Positions 9,506 to 19,461 of a stretch of DNA of 64,000 nucleotides are shown here, piece by piece. The position numbers and the translations under genes were made by a program. Origin of the DNA: Planctomycetota bacterium (GTDB lineage Bacteria > Planctomycetota > Planctomycetia > Planctomycetales > Planctomycetaceae); the NCBI GenBank assembly GCA_014584345.1, contig JACTNB010000019.1, positions 62,001 to 126,000 of the forward strand, in the 5' to 3' direction. The notes beneath the pieces were generated by a model that did not search any database, was not told the DNA's origin, and saw only the letters and a list, made by a program, of their open reading frames with translations. Each line of letters starts with the position of its first letter. Position 1 is the stretch's first letter.

Positions 9506-9526
9506 TTCCGGGCGCCCCGTCCGGAA
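9506..9526 (+). terminator. short hairpin after second VWA gene
   Basis: TTCCGG and CCGGAA flank a 9-base loop just after the stop at 9500. There is no T tract. Since downstream genes continue on the same strand, it is more likely an mRNA structure than a strong terminator. Confidence 0.25.
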
Positions 9527-9556
9527 CCTGATTCCCTTGCCGGATTTGAATTGAAG

Positions 9557-11950
9557 ATGTCACCCACACTACCCGAACAACTGGATGCCCTGCTGGCGAA
9601 ACTTAAGTCGTCGATCCGCCGCTATGTGCTGTTGCGGGGACTGGCGATGTTGCTGACGGCCATCGTGGCGGTCTTCTGGCTATCGCTGCTGGCGGATTCC
9701 GCCTGGTTTCGCCTCACGCGACTGGAACTCCCCCGCGAAACGCGGCTGGCTATTTTGATCGCGTGTCTGGCCTTGCTCGTCATCGTGCTGTTTCACGGGA
9801 TCGTCTGGCAACTGATGGTGCAACTGAAGCGCAAGGCCCTGGCGTTGCTGCTCGAACGCAGGTTCCCCCAACTGAACGACCGGTTGATCACCGTCGTGGA
9901 AACGGCGGAGGAAACGGAATCAGCGGTAGCGAAAAACGAGCGGGCTCCTCTGTCGCAAACCATGCTGGATCGCACCATCCACGAAGCCTGCCGCCTGATG
10001 GAGTCTCTACGCATCGAGGAGGTCTTCAACCCCTTGCCGTTACGGCGGGCGGCATTACTGGCGACGATCGCCGGGGTTTCCCTGGCCGCGACCGCGGTGG
10101 CCAGCCCCGGGACATTTTCGCACTGGTCGAATGCGTATGTCAAACTGGCGGACGATTATTGGAATCGCGTCAATGGGCTGGAGGTCTTTGTGCTGGCACA
10201 GCCTGGAGATCGGATTCGCCCGTTTGAAAACCGGGTTTGCAAGCATGCATCGGGTAGCGATCTGACCATCCTGGTGACCACCATGGATGGTAAACTGACA
10301 CCGGCCCAGGTGTTGCTGAACTACCGCGGCCAGGGAGACACGCGGGGGCGGGCCTTGATGACACCGGCCGGTGAAGGAAAGTTTCGCCACACCATTGGTA
10401 ATCTCATGGAGAACCTCGAGTTCACAATTACCGGAGGAGACTTCACCACCGCGCAGCCATACCACATCGTTGCCACGCCGGAACCGGGAATCGAAACCCT
10501 GGTAGCCGAATGCAATTACCCCGCCTACACGGGCTGGAACGATCCCGGTCACGGCGAAGAACGGCTCCGCAGAATTGTCTCGTCCGAATTGACCGTGCCA
10601 ATGGAAACCGAACTGGACCTGCAAGCCAAGTCCACCAAGCCTCTGGCGGGAGCCCGCATCATAGCTCGCGATTTCGAACTGCAGATCTGGCGAGATTCAC
10701 AGCAGGGAAGCGTCACCTCGATGTATCGCCAACTGGATGAACGAGGCCTGCCGACGATGCAGGTCCCGATCCAGCCGACATCCGAGGACCTGATCTCCGC
10801 CGACGGGTTGCAGTTGAAGCTCCCCTTACGAATTACTTCCAGTGGCCGACAATCCGAGAATTCCACACCGGAACTTCCCCCCCCCTCGGGTGAAATGTCC
10901 CGTGTTTCGATTCACGAATCGGAAACATTGCGGATTTATCTTGAGGATCTGGATGGCATCATCAACCTGGAACCGGTCCGTGTGGAGTTGCATGGTCGCC
11001 CGGATGAATCTCCCGTGGTGCAGACGCGTCTGGCGGGAATCGGCAAGGCCATCACCCGAAAGGCCATTATGCCGTTTCAGGGTGTGGTCACGGATGATTA
11101 TGGGCTGGACCAGTTGAATTTCGAGTACCGCGTGGGAACGGAAGCGGAATTGCGTCAACAAACCATCACGCGTCAACCGGGCGGTACACAGCGATTTGTG
11201 ATGGAGAAATCGGAAAGTCAGCCACTGGAAAAATTCGACGTACTCCCCCTGGAACTGAAAGTGGATGATGTACTGCTCATCGGCCTGGTGGCCAGGGATG
11301 CCGATAATTTGAATGGGCCCCACGTGTCGCGGGGGGAAATCTATCGGATGAAAATTGTGAGCGAGGAAGCGTTACTCTCACTGCTGTATCAGGACGAACT
11401 GAATCTGCGACGGCGGTTCGAGCAGGTCATCGAGGAAATTACCCGGTCTCGAGACGACTTGCAACAGGCCCTGCCTGGCACGGAGGAACAGCCGACCCCC
11501 AGGATTTCCGAAGCGGTCCAGCGATCCCTGAATACTATACAGAAAGACTCCATCGAAACCGATGCCATCCGTGCCGCTTTTGAGAGCATCCATGAGGAAA
11601 TAATCAACAATCGCATCGATACCCCACAGATTCGCAATCGCCTGGAGGGGAAAATTATACAACCGCTGCGTGCCACCCTGGAAAACGAATTTCAACTTGC
11701 GGAAGAACACTTACGCTTGCTCGACTTCAGTTTAAGGCGTGCGCAAGCGACCAGTATCACGCCAGAACAATGTATTGCCAATCTGGATGCCTTATTGTCC
11801 AGTCTGGCACAAATTCTGCTTGAAATGAGAAAACTGGAAAGTTTTCAGGAAGTGATCGAACTGCTGAAAGGCATCATAGAAGAGGAAAAGGGATTGAAAC
11901 AAAAGACGGAAGAGGAACGAAAAAAGAAGCTGATCGATCTGTTGAATTAG
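9557..11950 (+). CDS. large membrane-anchored coiled-coil protein, DUF4175-like
   Basis: A 797-residue protein. The N-terminus has three predicted membrane segments (about 26-46, 62-84 and 165-185) with a basic heptad-rich stretch between them, LKRKALALLLERRFPQL. The centre is beta-rich and the C-terminal 200 residues are strongly charged and helical, ending EEERKKKLIDLLN. The layout resembles large DUF4175-type proteins found beside MoxR/VWA genes, but I cannot confirm the family. The ATG at 9557 was preferred over an in-frame TTG at 9551. It lies between a membrane VWA gene and an exported coiled-coil gene and probably acts with them. Confidence 0.65.
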   Translation: MSPTLPEQLDALLAKLKSSIRRYVLLRGLAMLLTAIVAVFWLSLLADSAWFRLTRLELPRETRLAILIACLALLVIVLFHGIVWQLMVQLKRKALALLLERRFPQLNDRLITVVETAEETESAVAKNERAPLSQTMLDRTIHEACRLMESLRIEEVFNPLPLRRAALLATIAGVSLAATAVASPGTFSHWSNAYVKLADDYWNRVNGLEVFVLAQPGDRIRPFENRVCKHASGSDLTILVTTMDGKLTPAQVLLNYRGQGDTRGRALMTPAGEGKFRHTIGNLMENLEFTITGGDFTTAQPYHIVATPEPGIETLVAECNYPAYTGWNDPGHGEERLRRIVSSELTVPMETELDLQAKSTKPLAGARIIARDFELQIWRDSQQGSVTSMYRQLDERGLPTMQVPIQPTSEDLISADGLQLKLPLRITSSGRQSENSTPELPPPSGEMSRVSIHESETLRIYLEDLDGIINLEPVRVELHGRPDESPVVQTRLAGIGKAITRKAIMPFQGVVTDDYGLDQLNFEYRVGTEAELRQQTITRQPGGTQRFVMEKSESQPLEKFDVLPLELKVDDVLLIGLVARDADNLNGPHVSRGEIYRMKIVSEEALLSLLYQDELNLRRRFEQVIEEITRSRDDLQQALPGTEEQPTPRISEAVQRSLNTIQKDSIETDAIRAAFESIHEEIINNRIDTPQIRNRLEGKIIQPLRATLENEFQLAEEHLRLLDFSLRRAQATSITPEQCIANLDALLSSLAQILLEMRKLESFQEVIELLKGIIEEEKGLKQKTEEERKKKLIDLLN

Positions 11951-12052
11951 TGTAAGATAGTGAGTTGATATTTCCCGGCAGGGTGTCGGCCCGAATCGAG
12001 CCGATTCGTACTGCCCAAGTCTGTCGGTCTGTCTCAAGCAAGGAGCACGTCC

Positions 12053-13819
12053 ATGGTCAAGGTTGCCCGCGCGACGCGGAAAGTACCGATATTGCGTCCG
12101 TGGTTTCCCCTGCTGACGCTGCTGGCCGTGCTATTCCCCTGCCTCCCTGCCTCCGCCCAGGAAACTGCCCCGGCAGAGGGAACACAGGCGGAACGCTCCC
12201 TGAGCGAAATTCAGCAGTCGATTTCCGCCCGCTATCAGCGGTTCGCCAAGACATTGACGCAGTTGCACGGCTACATGAAGGAGACCGACCCGGCCCGTGC
12301 CGAGTTGCTGATGCGCGTGATCGGCCGCAGCAACGAAGCCCGCGTCGATGCCCAAATGGATATTATTCTGCAACTGCTGAGCCAGGAAAATCCCCAGTAC
12401 GGGAGTGTTGTGGAGCGCCAGGAGGACTTGATCCAGTCCTTGCTCAACCTGCTGGATGTTCTGCAAAGCGAGGATGAGCGTAAGCGGATCGCGGACGAAA
12501 TCGCCAGGATCGAGGAATTGATCGGCGATTTGAATAAACTTGTTGTCGAACAGAAGGAAGTCCGCGCGGGAACGGAACGGGGCCGTTCACTGGAAAGCCT
12601 GGAACAAAGACAACAGGGAGTCACCGACAAAACGGAAAAGCTGGCCGACAAAATCGACCAGCAGGACCGCGAACGCCGCGAACAGGCCGAGGCCGAGCAG
12701 CGTGGCGAGAAACAGGGGGAAGGGGAACAGCAGGACGGCTCCAAACAGGATCAGCCGCCTAAAAAACCCGGAGAATCCCCCGAGCAGCAACCTTCCGAGT
12801 CGGAAGCCCCTCCCAGCGAAAAAACCAGTCCAAAGGAACCTTCGGAATCTCAACCGGGCGAACAAAAATCGCCACAGGACTCCTCCGATAGCCCCTCCGA
12901 TTCTCAAAGCCAGCAGCAGCAACAACAACAGCAACAACAGAAAGGCGAGCAGCAAAAGGGGGAGCAGCAGCCTTCCGAAAGTGATTCGGCCAGTCAACCG
13001 AACGAACCGACGCCCGGGCGGGAAGAAATTGAGTCCGCCATCGATAAAATGCAGCGGGCTATCGATGAACTGAAGGAAAAAAACCGCGATCAGGCCTCCC
13101 GTGAACAGGATCAGGCGATTGCGGAACTGGAGAAGGCCAAGGCCAAACTGGAGGAGATCCTGCGACAACTGCGAGAGGAAGAGCAGAAGATTCTGCTGGC
13201 GGACCTGGAAGCGCGATTTCGCAAAATGCTGCTGATGCAGGTCAACGTGCGTAAATCGAGCGGGCAGATTCAGGAGATCCCGGATGATCAGCGGCTTCCC
13301 CGGCATCGCGCCCGTGCCACGCAACTGGCCCGCGATGAACGGGAAATCGTGCTGGAAGTCGACAAGGCATTAATTCTGCTCCGCGAAGAAGGGACATCGG
13401 TTGCGTTTCCCGAAGCGGTGGTGCAGATCCGCGAAGACATGCAAACGGTCGCCGAATGGTTAAATAGTTTCGAAGTGAATGAACTGACGTTGGCCATCGA
13501 GGACGACATCATCGAAGCCCTCGAAGAACTGGTGGAAGCTCTCCGCAAGGAGATGGAAAAACTGGAAGAACAGGAACAGCAACAGCAGCAACAACAACAG
13601 CAACAGGACGACCCCGAATTAATCGACCTGATCGCGGAACTCAAACTGCTGCGTTCGCTGCAGTACCGAGTCAACCGGAGAACCCAACAACTGGGGCGAA
13701 CCGTCGAGGGAGAACAAGCCGCGGAAAATTCCGTTCTGGAACTGTTGAGTCAACTCGCGGAACGTCAGGCACGCATTCAACGGGCAACCTACGACTTGTC
13801 CACGGGCAAGAATCGGTGA
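12053..13819 (+). CDS. exported Gln-rich coiled-coil protein
   Basis: A 588-residue protein preceded by AAGGAG. The N-terminus is a signal peptide ending near ASA-QE (residue 35). The mature part is almost entirely charged helix, with a low-complexity section at about 215-330 rich in Gln, Ser, Pro and Glu that includes a long Gln run near residue 290. A second Gln run lies near residue 510. Such composition suggests an extended periplasmic rod or linker rather than an enzyme. Its stop overlaps a possible GTG of the next frame. I do not recognise a named family. Confidence 0.7.
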   Translation: MVKVARATRKVPILRPWFPLLTLLAVLFPCLPASAQETAPAEGTQAERSLSEIQQSISARYQRFAKTLTQLHGYMKETDPARAELLMRVIGRSNEARVDAQMDIILQLLSQENPQYGSVVERQEDLIQSLLNLLDVLQSEDERKRIADEIARIEELIGDLNKLVVEQKEVRAGTERGRSLESLEQRQQGVTDKTEKLADKIDQQDRERREQAEAEQRGEKQGEGEQQDGSKQDQPPKKPGESPEQQPSESEAPPSEKTSPKEPSESQPGEQKSPQDSSDSPSDSQSQQQQQQQQQQKGEQQKGEQQPSESDSASQPNEPTPGREEIESAIDKMQRAIDELKEKNRDQASREQDQAIAELEKAKAKLEEILRQLREEEQKILLADLEARFRKMLLMQVNVRKSSGQIQEIPDDQRLPRHRARATQLARDEREIVLEVDKALILLREEGTSVAFPEAVVQIREDMQTVAEWLNSFEVNELTLAIEDDIIEALEELVEALRKEMEKLEEQEQQQQQQQQQQDDPELIDLIAELKLLRSLQYRVNRRTQQLGRTVEGEQAAENSVLELLSQLAERQARIQRATYDLSTGKNR

Positions 13820-13926
13820 GCACACGCATCGCAAAACGCCGGGCCTGCCGATATCACATGAAAACCATTAATTCCGAAATCCTTCCCATCCCCCAAGAAA
13901 AGCCTGTAATAGACAGGGAGCCTTCG

Positions 13927-15003
13927 ATGGCAGGACGATCCCCAGCGGCTTTTATTCCCGCCTGGCGCAATGACATCCGGAACGGGTTCTATCGCTTGTG
14001 CCTGGCTTGCGTATTCACGTGCGGCCCGGCCGCGGCGACAATCGTTTGTGGTCAGGAAGTGTACGAACAGCCTGCGGCCGCGACCGTTGCCGAACGCTGC
14101 CGTGCCTGGCTCGAACAGGTCGCCCCGGCGAAACTCCCGGAATGGGACCGCCTGGCCGAAGCGCGGACGGAGGTTTCGTCGCACACGCTTTCGCTGATTG
14201 CCGAGGCAGCCGGTTTGGCCGATCCAGCAACTAATAAACTGCTGGACCGTCTGCGCAATGAACCGCAGTATCTGCTGTTATCCGTTCTGGAGAGCCATCC
14301 GCTGGCTATCGAGGACAACTGGATCCGCGCGAACCTGCAACTGTACCTGGCGTTGGAACTTTCCCAGCGGCAGTTGTACGAAGAAGCGCTGGGTCTGCTG
14401 GAGCAAACGGAAGACACGGAAGTCGTGGATCCGGCCAGTTACTTTTTTCATCGCGCCGTCTGCGAGCATCATCTGCTGCATCGCGAACCCGCGCTGTCAT
14501 CGCTGGAAACCCTGTTGACGCAATGCCGCCCGCTCCCCACGCGGTATCGCATGTTGGGAGAATTGATGCGGCAGGATCTGTCGGGCCTGGAGGAAAAAAG
14601 CCTGAATGAAATTTCGCGGAAGATGCGCGATGTCGAGCGCCGTCTGGATCTGGGGCGATCCGGACAGAAGGTACAAAAAATCGAACGCGAAATCATCGAT
14701 ACACTCGATGAACTGATCGCCAAGCTGGAACAACAGGCCGGGGGCGGGGGTGGCGGAGGTTCCAGCCAGGGACAAGGGAATCAGCCAAGCAGCCCAGCAC
14801 AGGACAGCCGCGTGAAGGGGAGCACCGCACCAGGCGAAGTCGAGAACAAGGAACTGGGCCGCAAGGACGGGTGGGGCGACCTGCCTCCCAAGGAAAAGGC
14901 CCAGGCCAAGCAGATACTGGGGACCATGTTCCCGCCCCACTATCAGCGCGCCATTGAAGCCTACAACAAGAAGAACGCACAACGGGAGAACCAGAAACCC
15001 TGA
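13927..15003 (+). CDS. exported TPR-like protein with Gly-rich linker
   Basis: A 358-residue product if started at the ATG at 13927, which follows AGGGAG at good spacing and gives a signal-peptide-like N-terminus (RLCLACVFTCGPAAATIVCG). The frame extends back to a GTG at 13816 that overlaps the previous stop as GTGA, so a longer form is possible. Residues 110-250 are helical and TPR-like (LALELSQRQLYEEALGLLEQ). A Gly run and a Gly/Ser/Gln-rich linker follow near 270-290. The C-terminus holds LPPKEKAQAKQILGTMFPPH, a motif that may bind a partner. It is probably a periplasmic component of the MoxR/VWA operon. Confidence 0.65.
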   Translation: MAGRSPAAFIPAWRNDIRNGFYRLCLACVFTCGPAAATIVCGQEVYEQPAAATVAERCRAWLEQVAPAKLPEWDRLAEARTEVSSHTLSLIAEAAGLADPATNKLLDRLRNEPQYLLLSVLESHPLAIEDNWIRANLQLYLALELSQRQLYEEALGLLEQTEDTEVVDPASYFFHRAVCEHHLLHREPALSSLETLLTQCRPLPTRYRMLGELMRQDLSGLEEKSLNEISRKMRDVERRLDLGRSGQKVQKIEREIIDTLDELIAKLEQQAGGGGGGGSSQGQGNQPSSPAQDSRVKGSTAPGEVENKELGRKDGWGDLPPKEKAQAKQILGTMFPPHYQRAIEAYNKKNAQRENQKP

Positions 15004-15064
15004 TGTCTCATCTCTCTGTTGCCGGGAACGACCCGTTTGCCGTGTGCGTGAAAGAGCCACTACC

Positions 15065-16249
15065 ATGAAACTCTTATCAGGTATTGTACTAGCCCCCCTG
15101 GTGTGGTTGTGCCTGACCAGCATGGGTGTCGCCGCCGAAGTATTGCTCCTGGATGGGACGACTCTGCGGGGTGATGTCCTTGCTATCGAACAAGGGACGG
15201 TACAGGTACGCCAGGAGAACGAGGAGATCCGTCTGCCCCTGGAACGGGTACTGAGTATTGAATGGTCGGCTGACGCTCCGGATGCCAAGGCCAGCGGCGA
15301 ACTCCTGCTGTTGGACGACGGTTCCCGCCTGCATATTGTGGAAGCGTCGAGCGATGGGCGTTTCGTCTCTGCGACATCCCCCGCCTCCGGTCCGTTGAAG
15401 ATTCCGCAGGCGAGCATCAAGGCGGTCCGCTTCAAGTCCGAGACGCGTGAACTGAACGAGCAGTGGGATAAACTGCTTCAAAAGCCCTCCGCGGACGACA
15501 TGCTGGTAATCCAGAAGGGGATGATACTCGATTTTCTGCCGGGCGTTGTCACGGAATATAATGCGAAGGAAGTTCTGTTTCTGTACCAGGGGAGCGAGAT
15601 TCCGGTAAAGCGCGAGCGGGTGTTTGGCATGATCCACCCGCGCAAATCGGCCGGTGCAGCGGAAACCCTCTGCCGGCTGTTGAGCCGGGGCGGAGATGAA
15701 CTGCTGTTACGCCGCCTTTCCCTGACCGACGGTCAACTGCGGGGAGAACTCCTAGCCAATGTTTCCGTGGAACTGCCGGTGGAACAGATTACCAAGCTCG
15801 ATTTCAGCCTGGGGCGACTGGCCTATCTGTCCGACCTGAACCCCGAGGGAGTCGAACATACTCCTTATTTCGACACGGTCTGGCCGTTTCAGCGGGACCG
15901 GACCAACACGGGTGCCCCGTTGCGGTTGGGGGGAAAACAGTATTCCAAGGGGCTCTGGATCCATTCCAAAACGCTGTTGAACTACCGGCTGGCGGGGGAA
16001 TATACGCGACTGCAATGTCTGTTGGGAATCGACGACGCCGTGGCTGAAAATGGGTTGGGACACGTGCAGGTCCGCATTAAGGCCGACGAAAAGATTCTGT
16101 TCGACGAGGAAGTTTCCGCGCTGGACGATCCGCGACTACTCGACCTGGACCTGACCAACGCGCGTTTTCTGCAGATACTGGTGGATTTCGGCAAGGGACT
16201 GGATGTGGGGGATCACCTGGTCCTGGGAGAAGCCAAGCTGATCAAATAG
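15065..16249 (+). CDS. exported NPCBM-domain protein
   Basis: A 394-residue protein beginning MKLLSGIV, with a signal peptide ending near GVAA-EV (residue 23). Two copies of a small beta-strand unit resembling LLLDGTTLRGDVLAI and LLLDDGSRLHIVEA lie near residues 25 and 80. The C-terminal 130 residues match an NPCBM carbohydrate-binding domain: GKQYSKGLWIHSKTLLNYRL, then LQCLLGIDDA, and a final strand. NPCBM domains bind glycans in secreted planctomycete and glycosidase proteins. The protein may tether the operon's envelope complex to a polysaccharide; that role is inferred. Confidence 0.75.
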   Translation: MKLLSGIVLAPLVWLCLTSMGVAAEVLLLDGTTLRGDVLAIEQGTVQVRQENEEIRLPLERVLSIEWSADAPDAKASGELLLLDDGSRLHIVEASSDGRFVSATSPASGPLKIPQASIKAVRFKSETRELNEQWDKLLQKPSADDMLVIQKGMILDFLPGVVTEYNAKEVLFLYQGSEIPVKRERVFGMIHPRKSAGAAETLCRLLSRGGDELLLRRLSLTDGQLRGELLANVSVELPVEQITKLDFSLGRLAYLSDLNPEGVEHTPYFDTVWPFQRDRTNTGAPLRLGGKQYSKGLWIHSKTLLNYRLAGEYTRLQCLLGIDDAVAENGLGHVQVRIKADEKILFDEEVSALDDPRLLDLDLTNARFLQILVDFGKGLDVGDHLVLGEAKLIK

Positions 16250-16257
16250 CCGAGTGC

Positions 16258-16274
16258 ATCGGCATAATGCCGAT
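16258..16274 (+). terminator. small hairpin after NPCBM gene
   Basis: ATCGGCA and TGCCGAT pair around a 3-base loop nine bases after the stop. It lacks a T tract, so it is only a weak terminator candidate. Confidence 0.3.
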
Positions 16275-16412
16275 CATCCTCATTCTCCAGGCGAGATTTT
16301 CAGGAACTGCGGGCGAAGAAACAGCATGACTCTCACCATTAAACGAGTACACCTTCAGAGAGACAATTGGAGCGAAGCGTGCCCTTCGTTTCGCCAGAAC
16401 AATTTCGTGGAG

Positions 16413-18212
16413 ATGAATGAATCCTCGGTTATGAAAACATACACACAACAAGCCATTTTGTGCGTTCTGGCGCTGGGGGTCTCCTTGGGGGCGGCCTCCC
16501 GGAGTTCGGCGGATGTTCCTGCTGCCGTGCGCGAAGCGGAAGAAGCCCGCGTTGCCGTGATCGAACAGGCGAGTGCCAGCGTGGTGGCAATTTTCCCCCC
16601 GAATGGCCAGGGGGGCGGTTCCGGCGTGCTGATTTCCCCCTCGGGCTTGACGTTAACAAACTTTCACGTGGTCCAGGGAGCGGGCCCTTTTCTGAAATGT
16701 GGGTTGAAGGATGGCGTGGTTTACGATGCCGTGCTGATCGGTATCGATCCCACGGGGGATGTGGCGATTATCCAATTGCTGGGACGCACCGATTTTCCGT
16801 ACTCACCCCTGGGGGACAGCGATACCGTCCGTGCGGGCGATTGGGCATTTGCGATGGGAAATCCTTTTCTGCTGGCCGAGGACTTCACCCCCACCTTGAC
16901 CTACGGCATGGTGAGCGGGGTTCGTCGTTATCAGTATCCAGCCGGTACTTTTCTGGAATATACGGACTGCATCCAGGTCGATACATCCATCAATCCCGGG
17001 AATTCGGGGGGGCCGCTGTTCAATACCTCGGGCGAGGTGATTGGCATCAACGGACGGATTTCAGTGGAAAAACGGGGGCGGGTAAACGCAGGGGCCGGTT
17101 ATGCGATCTCGATCAACCAGATCAAGCACTTTCGCGACCACCTGCTCAGTGGTCGCGTGGTGGATCACGCCACCCTGGGAGCGACGGTACGCTCGGATGA
17201 GTTCTCGAACGTGATCATCGATACAATTCTGCCGGATTGCGATGCGTTTTATCAGGGATTGCGTCGCGGGGACGAAGTCGTTTCCTTCGGCGGAAGAAGC
17301 ATCGGCAGCGTGAATCAATTCAAGAATGTGCTGGGGATCTACCCCAAGGGTTGGAAAGTTCCGCTGACGTATCGGCGCGAGGGCCAGCGCACGGAAATTT
17401 TCGTCCGCCTCCAGGGGTTGCACTCCACGGGAGAACTGCTGCAGTTTGCCGAGGGGCCAGCGGCTCCCCGACCGAAACAGGACGAGAAAAATCCCGAGGA
17501 TCCCGAACAACCCCGCCCCGGGTTGCCGGAAATGCTGAATCCGCATCGCCAGCCTCCCCCTATCCCGGAGGAACATGCCCACTTGTACGAAGCCCGACTG
17601 GGGTTCGCCAACTATCATTTCAATCGTCTGAAACAGGAAGAACTGTTCGCGCAGCTCAAGGAGCTGGGGGATTTTGGCGGGGCTGGCGCCAAGTGGACAA
17701 TCCAGGGGACCGTGGCCAGTCAGCCGCCGTTCCGACTGGTGCTCTCCGAGGTTGCCTGTCTGCTGGAAGTTCCTTCGGAACAGCGGTTGATGCTGCTCGA
17801 TCTGGAACGTCCGGAAACGCACATGGCGGGCTGGAATTCGGACGGCCTGCTGATGGCCTTTCAGCAGTGGCAGCAGTTGTTGACGGCCGGGGCGGAGGCC
17901 TTCACGGAAGTGTATTATGTCGGGAGCGAACCCTTGGACGGGGCCGGCCCACGCGTGGATGTCCTGGCAACCATGCAGTCGGGGCGGGAATGTCGCTGGT
18001 ACTTTGACCAGAAGCAGAAACAATTCGTGGGCTGGGACATCTCCGTGATGGATCACGTTCCGGAGTGTGGTATCCGTTTGCAGGGCTGGATTCGGGAAGG
18101 GGCCTATTCCCGGCCCACCGGATGGACCTTGCTGGTCCCCGGCCAGGCTCCCCTCGAATTTCAGGTGAGTCGCATGTCCGTGGAAAAATTCGAGCCCCCC
18201 GCGCTTCCCTGA
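16413..18212 (+). CDS. HtrA/DegP-type serine protease (S1C)
   Basis: A 599-residue protein with an N-terminal signal peptide or anchor (AILCVLALGVSLGAASRSSA). The catalytic triad is intact: His85 in LTNFHVV, Asp116 in TGDVAI and Ser198 in NPGNSGGPL. A PDZ domain follows at about 255-345. The last 220 residues are a separate domain of unknown function after a Pro-rich linker. It acts outside the cytoplasmic membrane, where HtrA proteases degrade misfolded proteins. An alternative start is the ATG at 16431. The frame is open further upstream, but that part lacks signal character. It is followed 30 bases later by a related pseudoprotease. Confidence 0.9.
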   Translation: MNESSVMKTYTQQAILCVLALGVSLGAASRSSADVPAAVREAEEARVAVIEQASASVVAIFPPNGQGGGSGVLISPSGLTLTNFHVVQGAGPFLKCGLKDGVVYDAVLIGIDPTGDVAIIQLLGRTDFPYSPLGDSDTVRAGDWAFAMGNPFLLAEDFTPTLTYGMVSGVRRYQYPAGTFLEYTDCIQVDTSINPGNSGGPLFNTSGEVIGINGRISVEKRGRVNAGAGYAISINQIKHFRDHLLSGRVVDHATLGATVRSDEFSNVIIDTILPDCDAFYQGLRRGDEVVSFGGRSIGSVNQFKNVLGIYPKGWKVPLTYRREGQRTEIFVRLQGLHSTGELLQFAEGPAAPRPKQDEKNPEDPEQPRPGLPEMLNPHRQPPPIPEEHAHLYEARLGFANYHFNRLKQEELFAQLKELGDFGGAGAKWTIQGTVASQPPFRLVLSEVACLLEVPSEQRLMLLDLERPETHMAGWNSDGLLMAFQQWQQLLTAGAEAFTEVYYVGSEPLDGAGPRVDVLATMQSGRECRWYFDQKQKQFVGWDISVMDHVPECGIRLQGWIREGAYSRPTGWTLLVPGQAPLEFQVSRMSVEKFEPPALP

Positions 18213-18242
18213 CCCCTTCCCTTTGTTGATATTGTCATACGC

Positions 18243-19295
18243 ATGTTCAAACCGAATCCGCGACGTTTCCTACCCGTGCTCCTCCCGATGCTGCTGGCCT
18301 GCGCCCTCGGCCTCATGACGGCGCGGGCCCGAGCGGATACCGCGCCCGCCGCTCCCAGCGACATTTCCGATCAGGTTTTTCCGCGGATCGTGAAGTTGTA
18401 TGGGGCGGGAGGACTGAAGAACCTGGCCAATTATGGAACCGGTGTGCTCGTCTCGCCCGATGGGCATATTCTGACCATCTGGAATCATCTGCTGGATACC
18501 GAACAGATCACGGTGGTGCTGGACAACGGGCGGCGATTAGAGGCGCGGTTCGTGGGGGGAGCGGGCGAAGCCGGGCTGGCAATTCTGAAAGTCGAAGTCA
18601 AGAATGCCCCCTACTTTGATCTGACGCGGATTCCCCGGCGCGGGCCCGGCAGCCCGGTCCTGGGATTCAGCAATATGTTCAACGTCGCCGCCGGGGACGA
18701 ACCGGTCTCCGTGATTCACGGCGTCATTGCCACCGTCACCCCCCTCGATGCCCGCCGGGGGCGATACGATATTCCGTACAAGGGGGATGTGTATATCGTG
18801 GATGCAATCATGAATAATCCGGGTTCCGCAGGGGGAGCCCTGACCACACTGGAGGGGGAGTTGCTGGGCCTGATCGGCAAGGAACTTCGAGACAGCCGTT
18901 CCAATTTGTGGATTAATTATGCCATTCCGATGTACGATTTGAATGAAACCGTCGGCAAGTTAATTCGGGGGGAAGTAATTGCCAACGATCGCATGGAACT
19001 CCCTGCCGTTGTTCAGGAACTGGATACAACTCCGCTGGGACTGCGACTGGTCCCCAATGTCGTTGCCCGGACTCCCGCCTATCTGGATGCGGTCCTTCCC
19101 GGGTCGGCAGCCGCGGAACAGGGGTTGCAACCAGACGATCTGATCGTGTTGATCAACGACGATTTGATTCAGTCGTGCAGCGAATTTTACAAATATCTTC
19201 GAACCGCGAAACGTGGGGACCTGTTGCGAATCACCGTCCGGCGCGATCGCGAATTACTGACGGTGGAATTGCCCGTGCCCGATTTTTCTCGTTAG
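18243..19295 (+). CDS. HtrA-like pseudoprotease with PDZ domain
   Basis: A 350-residue exported protein with a signal peptide ending near ARARA-DT. It keeps the S1C fold layout and a C-terminal PDZ domain (about 255-345), but the catalytic residues are gone. Where GNSGGP is expected it has GSAGGA, replacing the nucleophile with Ala196. The Asp position in EAGLAIL is Gly111. The His region reads LTIWNHLL, shifted by one residue. It is therefore unlikely to cut peptides and may regulate or partner the active protease just upstream. It is the last gene of the MoxR-led block. Confidence 0.85.
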   Translation: MFKPNPRRFLPVLLPMLLACALGLMTARARADTAPAAPSDISDQVFPRIVKLYGAGGLKNLANYGTGVLVSPDGHILTIWNHLLDTEQITVVLDNGRRLEARFVGGAGEAGLAILKVEVKNAPYFDLTRIPRRGPGSPVLGFSNMFNVAAGDEPVSVIHGVIATVTPLDARRGRYDIPYKGDVYIVDAIMNNPGSAGGALTTLEGELLGLIGKELRDSRSNLWINYAIPMYDLNETVGKLIRGEVIANDRMELPAVVQELDTTPLGLRLVPNVVARTPAYLDAVLPGSAAAEQGLQPDDLIVLINDDLIQSCSEFYKYLRTAKRGDLLRITVRRDRELLTVELPVPDFSR

Positions 19296-19461
19296 CCCGC
19301 GATGCGCGCGTGGTCCTCGCCACCGGATCACCGGCTCGGGCCGAACCATCCGCGACCGCGGCCACCATGTGGCCCGCCAGGCCACCGAGATATCGCGCCG
19401 ACACCCATTTCGTTCTCCCGCGCACTCCCATCATTCATTTCCAGCGAAGTATGGATGTTCC

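Noticed and set aside
12912..12945. CAG/CAA run as an unstable microsatellite
   Set aside because: The codons are mixed CAG and CAA within a coding Gln run, so it is not a pure tandem repeat.
12587..13324. Minus-strand ORF with Leu/Phe-rich hydrophobic runs
   Set aside because: It is the complement of the Gln/Glu-rich coding repeat and only mimics membrane helices.
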